Assembly: GCF_049445855.1 (NCBI RefSeq)
Contig: NZ_JBMSDV010000001.1
Span: forward strand, 1,426,001 to 1,490,000
Direction of reading: 5' to 3'
Source of the DNA: JAGOCV01 sp049445855
GTDB taxonomy: Bacteria; Pseudomonadota; Gammaproteobacteria; Burkholderiales; Burkholderiaceae_C
DNA length: 64,000 nt
Position numbers and translations under genes: made by a program
Notes under the pieces: model-generated
The model's input: only the letters and a program-made list of their open reading frames with translations
Told to the model about the DNA's origin: nothing
The model's database searches: none
Shown: piece by piece, positions 37,184 through 45,348 of the stretch
Layout: every line of letters starts with the position of its first letter
Numbering within the stretch: position 1 is the first letter of the stretch

Positions 37184-37972
37184 TCAAGGCGCAGATTCTG
37201 CCGTGCTTTGCCCCGTCATGCCGGGCCCTGCGCCGTTCAGCCAACGCCCCAGCACAGCTGCCGCATCGCCCTGCGCGGCCTGCCACACGGTCTGCGGCGC
37301 GGCCACGTGAATGCCCGGCGGCGCCATCTGCAGCGCAAGGTCGAGCAGCTCGGCCACCTTGGCAGCACGCACCGGTTGCTCGGAGGTCGGCAGCATGTAC
37401 TGGAAGATCGAGAGCATCCATGCCACGAGCTTCTGCGGGGCTCTGGCGTCCCCGGGCAATCCGCCGGGCTTGCGCGCGGAGCGCACGAGCAGGAGACGCT
37501 CGAAGCCCATGGATGCGACGGCCTGTTCGTCGAGGTTCGCAAGCCCGTGCTTCACGGCATCCGGCAAACGTCCCTGGTCGTGCGGCAGGACGATGGCCAG
37601 CGTGCGCACACCACCGGCATGCAGCCAGCCGGCCAGCGCCGGCAATTGCGAAGGCTGCGGCGTCCACAACGCGCGTTCGCGGCCGTAATGCGCGCGTGGC
37701 GGATCGAACATCACGACGGCGACGTCGGTCTTCACGGCAAGGGGCGGCCAGGCCTGCGGCTCGTCGCCCGGCAATTCGAGCAGGTGCACACCCGGCAGGC
37801 CTGCCCGCATGGCCCGCTTCGCCAGCACATGCGCCGCGCCGAATCGGCGTGTGCCGACAAGACGGCGCAGCACCTCATTGCCCATGACGCCCGTGGCGCC
37901 AGCGACCAGCAGGCTGGGGGAAGACGGGACCGGATCCTTGCGAAGCGCCGAAGAGAGGGCTTGCTGCAGCAT
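37184..37972 (-). CDS. NAD(P)-binding Rossmann-fold protein (atypical epimerase/dehydratase-like)
   Basis: The protein has 262 residues. The dinucleotide-binding motif GATGVMG begins near residue 25 (LLVAGATGVMGNEVLRRLVG). The catalytic YxxxK of extended SDRs is not apparent, so it may be a binding or regulatory homologue. Segments such as FERLLLVRSARKPGG resemble HTATIP2/YtfG-like proteins. The gene follows the cNMP-domain gene by 12 bp and could belong to the same transcript as the repair operon, but its function is unknown. Confidence 0.8.
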   Translation of the reverse strand: MLQQALSSALRKDPVPSSPSLLVAGATGVMGNEVLRRLVGTRRFGAAHVLAKRAMRAGLPGVHLLELPGDEPQAWPPLAVKTDVAVVMFDPPRAHYGRERALWTPQPSQLPALAGWLHAGGVRTLAIVLPHDQGRLPDAVKHGLANLDEQAVASMGFERLLLVRSARKPGGLPGDARAPQKLVAWMLSIFQYMLPTSEQPVRAAKVAELLDLALQMAPPGIHVAAPQTVWQAAQGDAAAVLGRWLNGAGPGMTGQSTAESAP

Positions 37973-37984
37973 GCTCGGCCCGGG

Positions 37985-38548
37985 TCAGCTCAGCAGGCGT
38001 TTGTTGACGGCATGCGTCGCGTCCAGCTCCTGCTGCAACGCACGGCTGACCTGCGACAGCGTCTTGAACTTGCGGTTGGTCTCGCGCAAACGGTCGGACA
38101 GGCGCTTGGCCACGGCGAGCAGCAGCCGCGCCGCGACGGCAGGATGCTCCTGGATGAGTTTCAGCAACGCTTCACGCGAGAGCACCGCCACCATGAGGTC
38201 GGTGACTGCGGTGCAGGTGGCCGAACGCGGGCCACCGTCGATGATGCCCATCTCGCCGATCAGGTTGCCGGGACCGATGACCGTCATCACCGTGCTGTCG
38301 CGCGCCGCGCCGGCCGCGCCGGTGTCGACGCGGACGTCGCCGTCCACCAGCAGGACCATGTAGTCGGTGTGGACGGATTCACCTTCTTCGATGAAGACCG
38401 CACCGGCGGCCACGCGGGAAGGCTTCATGTAATCGAGCACGATCCGCGCATCGTCCATGCTCAGGTCCACCAGCGCCGAGGTCGTCACCAGCAGCTGGGC
38501 CGCGTGTTCACGCAGATCACTGGAGGGACGGGGCGGTGGTGCGTTCAT
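37985..38548 (-). CDS. Cyclic nucleotide-binding domain protein without DNA-binding domain
   Basis: The Crp-type beta-roll and phosphate-binding cassette are clear (GNLIGEMGIIDGGPRSATC, residues about 99-117, including the GE and RSA residues that contact cyclic nucleotides). No helix-turn-helix follows. The C terminus, about residues 147-187, looks like a coiled coil. The protein has 187 residues, starting at the ATG at 38548. The intact cassette suggests real nucleotide binding, unlike the protein at 24788. It lies 17 bp after pdeM and could be the last member of the repair operon. Confidence 0.88.
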   Translation of the reverse strand: MNAPPPRPSSDLREHAAQLLVTTSALVDLSMDDARIVLDYMKPSRVAAGAVFIEEGESVHTDYMVLLVDGDVRVDTGAAGAARDSTVMTVIGPGNLIGEMGIIDGGPRSATCTAVTDLMVAVLSREALLKLIQEHPAVAARLLLAVAKRLSDRLRETNRKFKTLSQVSRALQQELDATHAVNKRLLS

Positions 38549-38565
38549 TGCGAACGATTGTAGGC

Positions 38566-39261
38566 CTAGCCCTGCGGCAATGCCCAGACAGCACCGCCTC
38601 CGACCGCATAGCGTTGAAGGCCCTCCTGCGCCTCGACGGGATGGCCGCCGGTGAATTCGCCGAAGGCCGGCAGCACGGCCAACCCTTGCTGCGCGGTGAA
38701 ACAGGGCAGACGCACGCTGTCGTGCCCGCGTCCGTGCAAATGGCACACGGGGTGCGAATGCCCGGCCAGCACGAAGTGGGTGGGATGCGTCTGCGGATGA
38801 TGGCAGCAGGCGAAGGGACCGAGCAACCAGGGCTCGTCCACCACGTCGATGGCGAGATGGGCCGGTGGATCGCCTGCGCGGTCGTCGTGGTTGCCGCGCA
38901 CGAGCGTGCACGCCAGTTGCGCGTGTCGCGCGCGCCAGTCCGCCAGTGCGGTCAGCAGCGACGCGTTGTGCGCCTGCGCGGCGTGCAGCAGGTCACCGAG
39001 GAATACGAGGTGCCGCACGGATCGGCCCGCCATCAGTGCGTCGAGGCGTGCGAGGTTGGCCGCCGTCGTGCCGGCTGGTACGGGCTGGCCCAGCGCACGG
39101 AACGTCGCTGCCTTGCCCAGGTGCACATCGGCCACCCAGAGCACCTCGCGCGCGGGCCAGTGAAGCGCACGGCCCGGCAGCAGGCGGAGGGACTCGCCGG
39201 CCCATTCGACGACCAGTCCGTCGCCGGGCTCGGGGGATGAGGCGGCTCGGGGCAACGACAT
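38566..39261 (-). CDS. pdeM: Ligase-associated DNA damage response endonuclease PdeM
   Basis: This is a calcineurin-like metallophosphoesterase of 231 residues. Motifs visible are VADVHLGK (D45, H47), FLGDLLH, RGNHDD and AGHSHP. In many proteobacteria this gene accompanies an ATP-dependent ligase, an Lhr-type helicase and an MBL exonuclease, as here. The enzyme is expected to process DNA ends or gaps. The start at 39261 lies 9 bp downstream of the helicase stop, so the genes are probably cotranscribed. Confidence 0.92.
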   Translation of the reverse strand: MSLPRAASSPEPGDGLVVEWAGESLRLLPGRALHWPAREVLWVADVHLGKAATFRALGQPVPAGTTAANLARLDALMAGRSVRHLVFLGDLLHAAQAHNASLLTALADWRARHAQLACTLVRGNHDDRAGDPPAHLAIDVVDEPWLLGPFACCHHPQTHPTHFVLAGHSHPVCHLHGRGHDSVRLPCFTAQQGLAVLPAFGEFTGGHPVEAQEGLQRYAVGGGAVWALPQG

Positions 39262-39270
39262 GGGCCCACC

Positions 39271-41961
39271 CTACAGCCGCGGCAACGGTCGCGACGGCTT
39301 GCGCGCACGCCGCTCCCGCACGGGCTTCGGCGAACCATTCGATGGAACGCCCGACGCGCTGGTCGCCTCACGGCTGAACGCCAGTGCATCCCGCACATCG
39401 GTCGCCGAAGCCGGCGTGCCACCGGCAGCGGCCTCCAGTTGTTGCACCATGCGCGCGATGCGGTCGGCCACGTTCTCGTTGGACAGCTTCTCGCGGAACA
39501 GCTCCACCATCAGCGGGAAACTGAAGGGCGTAGGCCGTTCGAGTTCACGCAGCACCAGCGTCTGCGTGCGCATGCGCTCGATGCTTTGCGCGAGACGGTT
39601 CAGCTCGAGTTCCTGCGCAAGCAGTTCCTGCTCGGCCTGCTGCAGCAGGCGGTTGCCGGGGTCGTATTTGCGGAAGACCTCGTAGAACAGCGACGACGAG
39701 GCCTGCAGCTGCTTCTGGCTGCGTTTCTCGCCCGGGTAGCCCTGGAAGATCAGGCCCGAAACGCGTGCGATCTCGCGGAAGCGGCGCAGCGCCATTTCAC
39801 TCGCGTTCAGGCCGGCGAGCACATCGTGCAGCAAGGCTTCGTCGTCGGCGTCGGCGGTGAGGCGAGGCAGCAGGCCGGCCCAGTCGCGCGGTGTGGCGCT
39901 GAGCAGCTCGAAGCCATAGTCGTTGACCGACATCGAAAAAGTTCCGGCTGCCTCCTTCGCGATCCGCCAGGCCAGCAAGTTCGCCAGACCCATGTGGACG
40001 TGCCGCCCCGCGAACGGATAGACGAAGAGATGCCAGCCCTCGCGCGTCTTCAAGGTCTCGGCCAGCAGCGTGCCGGGCGTGGGCAGGGCCGACCACCGCG
40101 CCTGCAGTTCGAGCAGCGGACGGACGCAACGCAGCTCGGGGTTGTCGAAGCGGCCATCGGCGGCACGCGCGAGCTGGCGCACGGTGGCATCGGCCAGCGT
40201 GGTGGACAGGGGCATGCGCGATCCGTTCCAGCGCGGCACCGACGGGCGACCTGCCGGCGCACGCCGCACGAACGCCGTCATCTCGTGGATGCGCACGAGT
40301 TCGAGCAGCCGGCCGCCGAACAGGAAGCAGTCGCCGGGCTTCAGGCGCGAGACGAAGCTCTCCTCGATGCTGCCCAGCCGCCCACCCGAGCCCCAGAACT
40401 GCACCGACATGCTCGCGTCGCTCACGATGGTGCCGATGTTCATGCGGTGCCGGCGCGCCAGCCGCACATCGGGCACGCGCCACACGCCTTCGGCATCGGG
40501 CACCACGCGGTGGTAGTCGGGGTATGCAGCCAGCGATGCGCCGCCCTGGCGCACGAAGTCCAGGCACCACTGCCATGCGTCCGGCGTCAGGTTTTCATAC
40601 GAAGCAGCGCTGCGAACCTCCGCATACAGATCGTCTGGCACGAAGCCGCCACCGAGCGCGATGGTCACGAGGTGCTGCACGAGCACATCCAGCGGCTGGT
40701 GCGGCGGCCGTCGCGCCTCGATATGGCCTGCAGCAATCGCTTCGCGCGCGGCCGCCCCTTCGACGATCTCGATGCTGTGCGTGGGCACCATCGTCACGCG
40801 CGATGCACGCCCCGGCGCATGGCCGGAGCGGCCCGCGCGCTGCAGCAGCCGTGCCACGCCCTTGGGCGAGCCGATCTGCAGCACGCGCTCGACCGGCAGG
40901 AAGTCCACACCCAGGTCCAGGCTCGACGTGCAGACCACCGCGCGCAGGCTGCCCTCCTTCAGGCCCGCCTCGACCCATTCGCGCACGCCGCGATCGAGCG
41001 AGCCGTGGTGCAACGCGACCGAGCCCGCCCAATCGGGCCGCGCTTCCACCAGCGCCTGGTACCAGATTTCGGCCTGCGAACGCGTGTTGGTGAAAACGAG
41101 CGTAGTGCTGCTGTTTGCGATCTCCTGCACCACATGCGGCAGCATCGCCAGTCCGAGGTGCCCTGCCCAGGGAAAACGGTCTGCCGCCGGCGGCAGCAAC
41201 GTGTCGACACGCAGGTCTTTGTGCACCTTGCCCTGCACCAGCGTGCCGCCCCTATGGCCGAGCAGCGTGTGCATGGCTTCGTCGAGATTGCCGAGCGTGG
41301 CCGACATGCCCCACGCGCGCAGCGCCGGATTCCATCGCCGCAGGCGCGCGAGCGCGAGCTGCACCTGAACGCCGCGCTTGTTGCCCAGCAGTTCGTGCCA
41401 CTCGTCGGCCACCACCATCTGCACTGTGCGCAACAGCTCGCGCGCATCGGCGCGCGCGAGCATGAGCGACAGGCTCTCGGGCGTGGTGACCAGCACGCTG
41501 GGCAGGCGCTTGCCTTGTGCCGCGCGCTCGGCGCTGCTGCTGTCGCCGGTGCGCAGGCCCACGTCCCAGCCGGACAGGTTCCCGGCACCCGTGGGGCCCA
41601 GCGCGTCGAGCGCCTGCTGCAGCGCGCGCGCCGTGTCGGCGGCAAGGGCACGCATCGGCGTGAGCCACAGCACGCGCAACGGCTCGGATGTTGCGGCTCT
41701 GGCAGCTGCTTCAGGAGCAATCGGCATCGTCGCCGCAATGTCCTTCTTTGCACGTCGCCGCCCGGCAGGCTTCATCGCGCCCAAGGCGAGCAAGGCGCCG
41801 AGCCACACAGCGTACGTCTTGCCAGCGCCCGTGGTCGCATGCAACAGACCCGACTCGCCGCGCGCCACGGCCGCCCACACCTGCTTCTGGAACAGGAATG
41901 GCTTCCAGCCGCGCGAGGCGAACCAGGTGTCGATGGCCGAGCGGACGGTGGGGACGGTCAT
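39271..41961 (-). CDS. lhr: Ligase-associated DNA damage response DEXH box helicase (Lhr-type)
   Basis: This is a superfamily 2 helicase of the Lhr-Core type, 896 residues. The Walker A motif ATTGAGKT is at 42-49 and the DEXH box is DEWH in VVADEWHELLG. Later RecA2 motifs include LVFTNTRSQAEIWYQ and LLQRAGRSGHAPG. The winged-helix and Lhr-specific C-terminal domain follow. The start at 41961 was chosen because MTVPTVRSAIDTW precedes the Q-motif region directly and leaves a 4-bp gap to the ligase stop. The open frame to 42393 only lies inside the ligase gene. Confidence 0.95.
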   Translation of the reverse strand: MTVPTVRSAIDTWFASRGWKPFLFQKQVWAAVARGESGLLHATTGAGKTYAVWLGALLALGAMKPAGRRRAKKDIAATMPIAPEAAARAATSEPLRVLWLTPMRALAADTARALQQALDALGPTGAGNLSGWDVGLRTGDSSSAERAAQGKRLPSVLVTTPESLSLMLARADARELLRTVQMVVADEWHELLGNKRGVQVQLALARLRRWNPALRAWGMSATLGNLDEAMHTLLGHRGGTLVQGKVHKDLRVDTLLPPAADRFPWAGHLGLAMLPHVVQEIANSSTTLVFTNTRSQAEIWYQALVEARPDWAGSVALHHGSLDRGVREWVEAGLKEGSLRAVVCTSSLDLGVDFLPVERVLQIGSPKGVARLLQRAGRSGHAPGRASRVTMVPTHSIEIVEGAAAREAIAAGHIEARRPPHQPLDVLVQHLVTIALGGGFVPDDLYAEVRSAASYENLTPDAWQWCLDFVRQGGASLAAYPDYHRVVPDAEGVWRVPDVRLARRHRMNIGTIVSDASMSVQFWGSGGRLGSIEESFVSRLKPGDCFLFGGRLLELVRIHEMTAFVRRAPAGRPSVPRWNGSRMPLSTTLADATVRQLARAADGRFDNPELRCVRPLLELQARWSALPTPGTLLAETLKTREGWHLFVYPFAGRHVHMGLANLLAWRIAKEAAGTFSMSVNDYGFELLSATPRDWAGLLPRLTADADDEALLHDVLAGLNASEMALRRFREIARVSGLIFQGYPGEKRSQKQLQASSSLFYEVFRKYDPGNRLLQQAEQELLAQELELNRLAQSIERMRTQTLVLRELERPTPFSFPLMVELFREKLSNENVADRIARMVQQLEAAAGGTPASATDVRDALAFSREATSASGVPSNGSPKPVRERRARKPSRPLPRL

Positions 41962-41965
41962 GCCG

Positions 41966-43618
41966 CTATTGAGCCAGCAGCGCCGCCAGGCTGTCCAGCG
42001 TGTCGGCCTCTTCCACCGGTTTGTCGATGCGCCAGCGCAGCATGCGCGGGAAGCGCACCGCGATGCCGCTCTTGTGCCGGGTGCTGCGCGAGATGCCCTC
42101 GAACCCGAGTTCGAACACCAGCGTCGGCGTGACCGAGCGCACCGGGCCGAAACTTTCCTGCGTGGTCTTGCGGATGATCGCGTCGACCTTGCGCATCTCT
42201 TCATCGGTGAGGCCCGAATACGCCTTGGCAAAGGGCACGAGCTTGCGGTCGGGCGCGCCGGCGGGTGCGTCCCACACCGCGAAGGTGTAGTCGCTGTAGA
42301 GGCTCGCCCGGCGGCCGTGACCGCGCTGCGCGTAGATGAGAACCGCATCCACGGAAAGCGGGTCGATCTTCCATTTCCACCAGGTGCCGACATCGCGCGT
42401 GCGGCCGACGCCGTAGAGCGCTTCGCGTGCCTTGAGCATCATCCCTTCGACGGCGAGCGCCCTTGCCTGTTCGCGCATCCGTGCAAAGGCAGGCCAGCTG
42501 CCGGCCTGCAGTACCGGGCTGGACTTCAGTGCGGGATGCGGCGACGCCGCGAGCAGCGCATCGAGCTTTGCGCGCCTGGCTTCCTGCGGCTGTGCGCGCA
42601 GGTCGTCGCCTTGCCATTCGAGCAGGTCGTAGGCGAGCAGGATGGCTGGCAATTCCCGCAGCAGCTTGGGCCCGAGCGTCTTGCGACCGATGCGCTTCTG
42701 CAGCTGCGCGAAAGGCTGCGGGCGTTGCTGCGCTTCGCCCCAGATGAGCACTTCGCCATCGAGCACCGTGCCGTCGGACAGCGTTGCACCGAGTTCGACA
42801 AGCTCGGGAAACCGATCGGTCACGAGTTCCTCACCACGCGACCAGACCCAGGTCTGCCCCGCACGTCGCACGAGTTGTGCGCGGATGCCGTCCCACTTCC
42901 ATTCGACGAGCCAGTCCGGAGCCGGACCGACGAGTCGATCGAAATCTTCCACGGGCGCATTCAGCGCATGGGCGAGGAAGAAAGGATAGGGTTGACCACT
43001 GGTCTGGCGCTGCTGCTCGCTGTCCGTCTCCGGCGCGATGAGTGCGCGGTAGGTGTCGGCCGTGGGTGCATGTCCGATGCCGGTGTAGCCCATCAGCCGC
43101 TGCGCGACGCGCTTGGCGTCGATTCCGGCAATCGCCGCCAGTGCCTGCGTCACCTGCAGGCGCGACACGCCGACGCGGAAGCTGCCGGTGATGAGCTTGA
43201 AGTAGACGAGGCGTTCGTCGCGCGCCAGCGCCTGCCACTGCGCGCGCAGTTCCGGTTCCAGCGCCTCGGGCGGCAGGCCGCGCAAGGGCAGCAGCCGCTG
43301 CGTCACCCATACGGCGAGGCCTGCTTCGTGCGAATCGACCGGGTCGGGTAGCAGCAGCGACAGGGTTTCGGCAAGGTCACCGACAGCCTCGTAGCTTTCG
43401 TCGAACAGCCACTCCGGCAGGCCCGCCGCTTCGCGGCCCAGGCGCTTGAGTAAGGCGGTGGGCACGATCTGGCGCGGCTTGCCGCCTGCGAGGAAGTAGG
43501 CGGCCCACGCAGCATCCGCGGGCGGTGCGATCCGGAAGTACCGCTGCAATGCAGCCTGCTTGGCCAGCGTGCCGGTGGTCGCATCGAGTTCGCGATAGAG
43601 CGCGGCAAAGGCTTTCAT
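41966..43618 (-). CDS. ATP-dependent DNA ligase (LPD cluster type)
   Basis: This is a nucleotidyltransferase of 550 residues that seals DNA nicks. The adenylation lysine is K241 in the motif EWKWDGIRAQ. Other ligase motifs include SRGEELVTDRFPEL and VVEGMM-type residues seen locally as VEGMMLKAREALYG. The N-terminal alpha-helical DNA-binding domain covers about residues 1-210. The stop lies 4 bp before the helicase start, and the start overlaps the exonuclease stop by 4 bp. It is a dedicated repair ligase, additional to the essential NAD-dependent ligase expected elsewhere in the genome. Confidence 0.95.
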   Translation of the reverse strand: MKAFAALYRELDATTGTLAKQAALQRYFRIAPPADAAWAAYFLAGGKPRQIVPTALLKRLGREAAGLPEWLFDESYEAVGDLAETLSLLLPDPVDSHEAGLAVWVTQRLLPLRGLPPEALEPELRAQWQALARDERLVYFKLITGSFRVGVSRLQVTQALAAIAGIDAKRVAQRLMGYTGIGHAPTADTYRALIAPETDSEQQRQTSGQPYPFFLAHALNAPVEDFDRLVGPAPDWLVEWKWDGIRAQLVRRAGQTWVWSRGEELVTDRFPELVELGATLSDGTVLDGEVLIWGEAQQRPQPFAQLQKRIGRKTLGPKLLRELPAILLAYDLLEWQGDDLRAQPQEARRAKLDALLAASPHPALKSSPVLQAGSWPAFARMREQARALAVEGMMLKAREALYGVGRTRDVGTWWKWKIDPLSVDAVLIYAQRGHGRRASLYSDYTFAVWDAPAGAPDRKLVPFAKAYSGLTDEEMRKVDAIIRKTTQESFGPVRSVTPTLVFELGFEGISRSTRHKSGIAVRFPRMLRWRIDKPVEEADTLDSLAALLAQ

Positions 43619-44670
43619 GTGGCCTCATCCGGCGCAACACCCTTCGCCTGTTCGCCGTGCGACTCGCCGGGTGGGGCGGGTCCGTCGTCGTCATCGTCGC
43701 CCCCGTATTCGGTGTGAAAGCCCTGCGCGTCCAGCCCCTGCTCCCGCAGCCAGCGCACCAGCACGGGAATGCTGCCGTGCGTGACGAAGATGCGTTGCGC
43801 GCCCGTCCCTCCGATGGCTTTGAGAAGGCCGGGCCAGTCGGCGTGGTCGGACATGACGAAGCCGCGATCGACGCCGCGGCGTCTGCGCGTGCCGCGCAGT
43901 TGCATCCAGCCGCTGGCGAAAGCATCGGAGTAACTGCTAAAACGCCGGAGCCATGGTGTCGACTGCGCGGACGGCGGCGCGAGCACGAGCGCGCGCTTGA
44001 GCTCGGCGGGCTTCATGTCCGCCGCATGCTGCGTGGGAGCAAGACGCACGCCGGCCGCGCGGTACACGGCATTGAGCGGCTCCACGGCCCCGTGCGTCAC
44101 GATCGGGCCGATGGATGCATCCACGCCGCTCAGGATGCGCTGCGCCTTGCCGAACGAATAGCAGTAAAGCACCGACGCACGGCCCTCGGCCACGTTGTTC
44201 GCCCACCAGCGGTTGATGTCCGCGAAGAGCTCAGGCTGGGCCGGCCAGCGGTAGACGGGAAGGCCAAATGTCGATTCGGTGATGAAGGTGTGGCAAGGCA
44301 CGGCCTCGAACGGGGTGCAGGTGCCATCGTCTTCCAGCTTGTAGTCGCCAGATGCGACCCAGACCTCGCCCTTGTGCTCGATGCGGACCTGCGCCGAACC
44401 CAGCACGTGGCCGGCCGGATGGAGCGAGACGCGCACGCCGTTGTGCCCGATCGCCTCGCCGTATTCGAGCGTCTGCAGGTTGATGTCGCCCAGACGATGC
44501 CGCAGCGTGCCTTCGCTCTGCACATGCGCGAGGTAGTGGCCGTGCCCGACGCGCGCATGGTCCGAATGGGCGTGGGTGATGATGGCGCGGCCGACAGGGC
44601 GCCACGGGTCGATGTAGAAATCGCCGGCCGGACAGTACAGCCCCTGCGGCCTTGCCACGATGAGGTCCAT
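43615..44670 (-). CDS. Ligase-associated DNA damage response exonuclease (MBL fold)
   Basis: This is a metallo-beta-lactamase/beta-CASP-like nuclease of 351 residues. The motif THAHSDHARVG supplies H33, H35, D37 and H38. SLHPAGHVLGSAQV and VASGDY continue the metal site. SDHADWPGLL closes it. Homologues in such clusters are 5' exonucleases acting on single-stranded ends. It is the first gene of the four-gene repair cluster (exonuclease, ligase, helicase, PdeM). The C-terminal tail is acidic and low-complexity (DDDDD). A terminator separates it from the upstream atp operon. Confidence 0.93.
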   Translation of the reverse strand: MDLIVARPQGLYCPAGDFYIDPWRPVGRAIITHAHSDHARVGHGHYLAHVQSEGTLRHRLGDINLQTLEYGEAIGHNGVRVSLHPAGHVLGSAQVRIEHKGEVWVASGDYKLEDDGTCTPFEAVPCHTFITESTFGLPVYRWPAQPELFADINRWWANNVAEGRASVLYCYSFGKAQRILSGVDASIGPIVTHGAVEPLNAVYRAAGVRLAPTQHAADMKPAELKRALVLAPPSAQSTPWLRRFSSYSDAFASGWMQLRGTRRRRGVDRGFVMSDHADWPGLLKAIGGTGAQRIFVTHGSIPVLVRWLREQGLDAQGFHTEYGGDDDDDGPAPPGESHGEQAKGVAPDEAT

Positions 44671-44769
44671 GGAGCCATCCTAGCGTCGGCGACGCACGCC
44701 ATGCGTAGGACGCGGGCGATCGCGGCCATCTGACGCATTTCTCCTGCCATATGCCGCTGCCAGAAAGCC

Positions 44770-44793
44770 AAAAGCCGCCCTCGGGCGGCTTTT
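44770..44793. terminator. Rho-independent terminator of the atp operon
   Basis: The hairpin AAAAGCCGCC (44770-44779), loop CTCG, GGCGGCTTTT (44784-44793) is a perfect 10-bp stem with a terminal T run in either direction. It follows atpC on the minus strand by about 30 bp and precedes the repair operon. Confidence 0.9.
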
Positions 44794-44823
44794 CTCCTGC
44801 GAGGGCGACCCCTGCCGCAGGAT

Positions 44824-45240
44824 TTATCGCTTGTCGCGGTACTTGCGCAGCGCGGCGATCTGGGCCGCCATGACCGCCAGTTCGGACTGGGCCTTGGCCA
44901 GGTCCAGTTCGTTCTTGGCGTTGCGCACGGCTTCCTCGGCAGCAGCCTTGGCGGCGGCGGCCTTCTCGTCGTCCAGGTCCTTGCCGCGGATGGCGGTGTC
45001 GGACAGCACGGTCACGCAGTTGGGCTGCACTTCGAGGATGCCACCGGCCACGAAGACGAATTCTTCGGTGCCGTCGGCTTTCTCGATGCGGACCGAGCCG
45101 GGCCGGATGCGCGTGATCAGCGGCGTGTGGCGCGGGTAGATGCCGAGCTCGCCGGCTTCACCGGGCAGGGCCACGAACTTGGCCTCGCCCGAGAAGATGG
45201 ACTCTTCGGCGCTGACGACTTCTACTTGAATGGTGCTCAT
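44824..45240 (-). CDS. atpC: ATP synthase epsilon subunit
   Basis: This is the regulatory rotor subunit of F1, 138 residues. It begins MSTIQVEVVSAEESIFSGEA, with the beta-sandwich segment LPGEAGELGIYPRHTPLITR and a C-terminal helical hairpin. The ATG at 45240 is preceded by AGGAG at a good distance. The upstream GTG at 45243 is less likely. It is the last gene of the operon and is followed by a strong terminator. Confidence 0.96.
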   Translation of the reverse strand: MSTIQVEVVSAEESIFSGEAKFVALPGEAGELGIYPRHTPLITRIRPGSVRIEKADGTEEFVFVAGGILEVQPNCVTVLSDTAIRGKDLDDEKAAAAKAAAEEAVRNAKNELDLAKAQSELAVMAAQIAALRKYRDKR

Positions 45241-45308
45241 CACATTCTCCTAAAACCACCTCAAGCCAGTGACACCGTGGAACCGGCTTCGCCGGGCCAC
45301 CGGTGTCG

Positions 45309-45340
45309 CCCCCTTGAGGGGGAAGCGGCAAAGCCGCTTC
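45309..45340. repeat. Double G/C hairpin element between atpD and atpC
   Basis: The 108-bp gap between atpD and atpC holds two consecutive hairpins. One is CCCCC (45309-45313), TTGA, GGGGG (45318-45322). The other is GAAGCGGC (45322-45329), AAA, GCCGCTTC (45333-45340). As far as I recall, closely similar units recur between genes in many Comamonadaceae genomes, so this is probably an interspersed palindromic repeat rather than a terminator. It lacks a T run. It could adjust the atpD-atpC transcript ratio or stability. Confidence 0.7.
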
Positions 45341-45348
45341 GGGGGTGG

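Noticed and set aside
36293..38563. A 756-codon plus-strand frame
   Set aside because: It is antisense to the YheT, NTF2-like, Rossmann and cNMP-domain genes, all with family motifs. Its translation is low in structure and rich in R, H and Q.
39439..42132. An 897-codon plus-strand frame opposite the Lhr-type helicase gene
   Set aside because: Helicase motifs on the minus strand are unambiguous; the opposite frame is a codon-phase shadow.
41962..42393. An N-terminal extension of the helicase gene
   Set aside because: The extra 144 codons lie inside the ligase gene, are arginine/serine-rich, and show no helicase feature.
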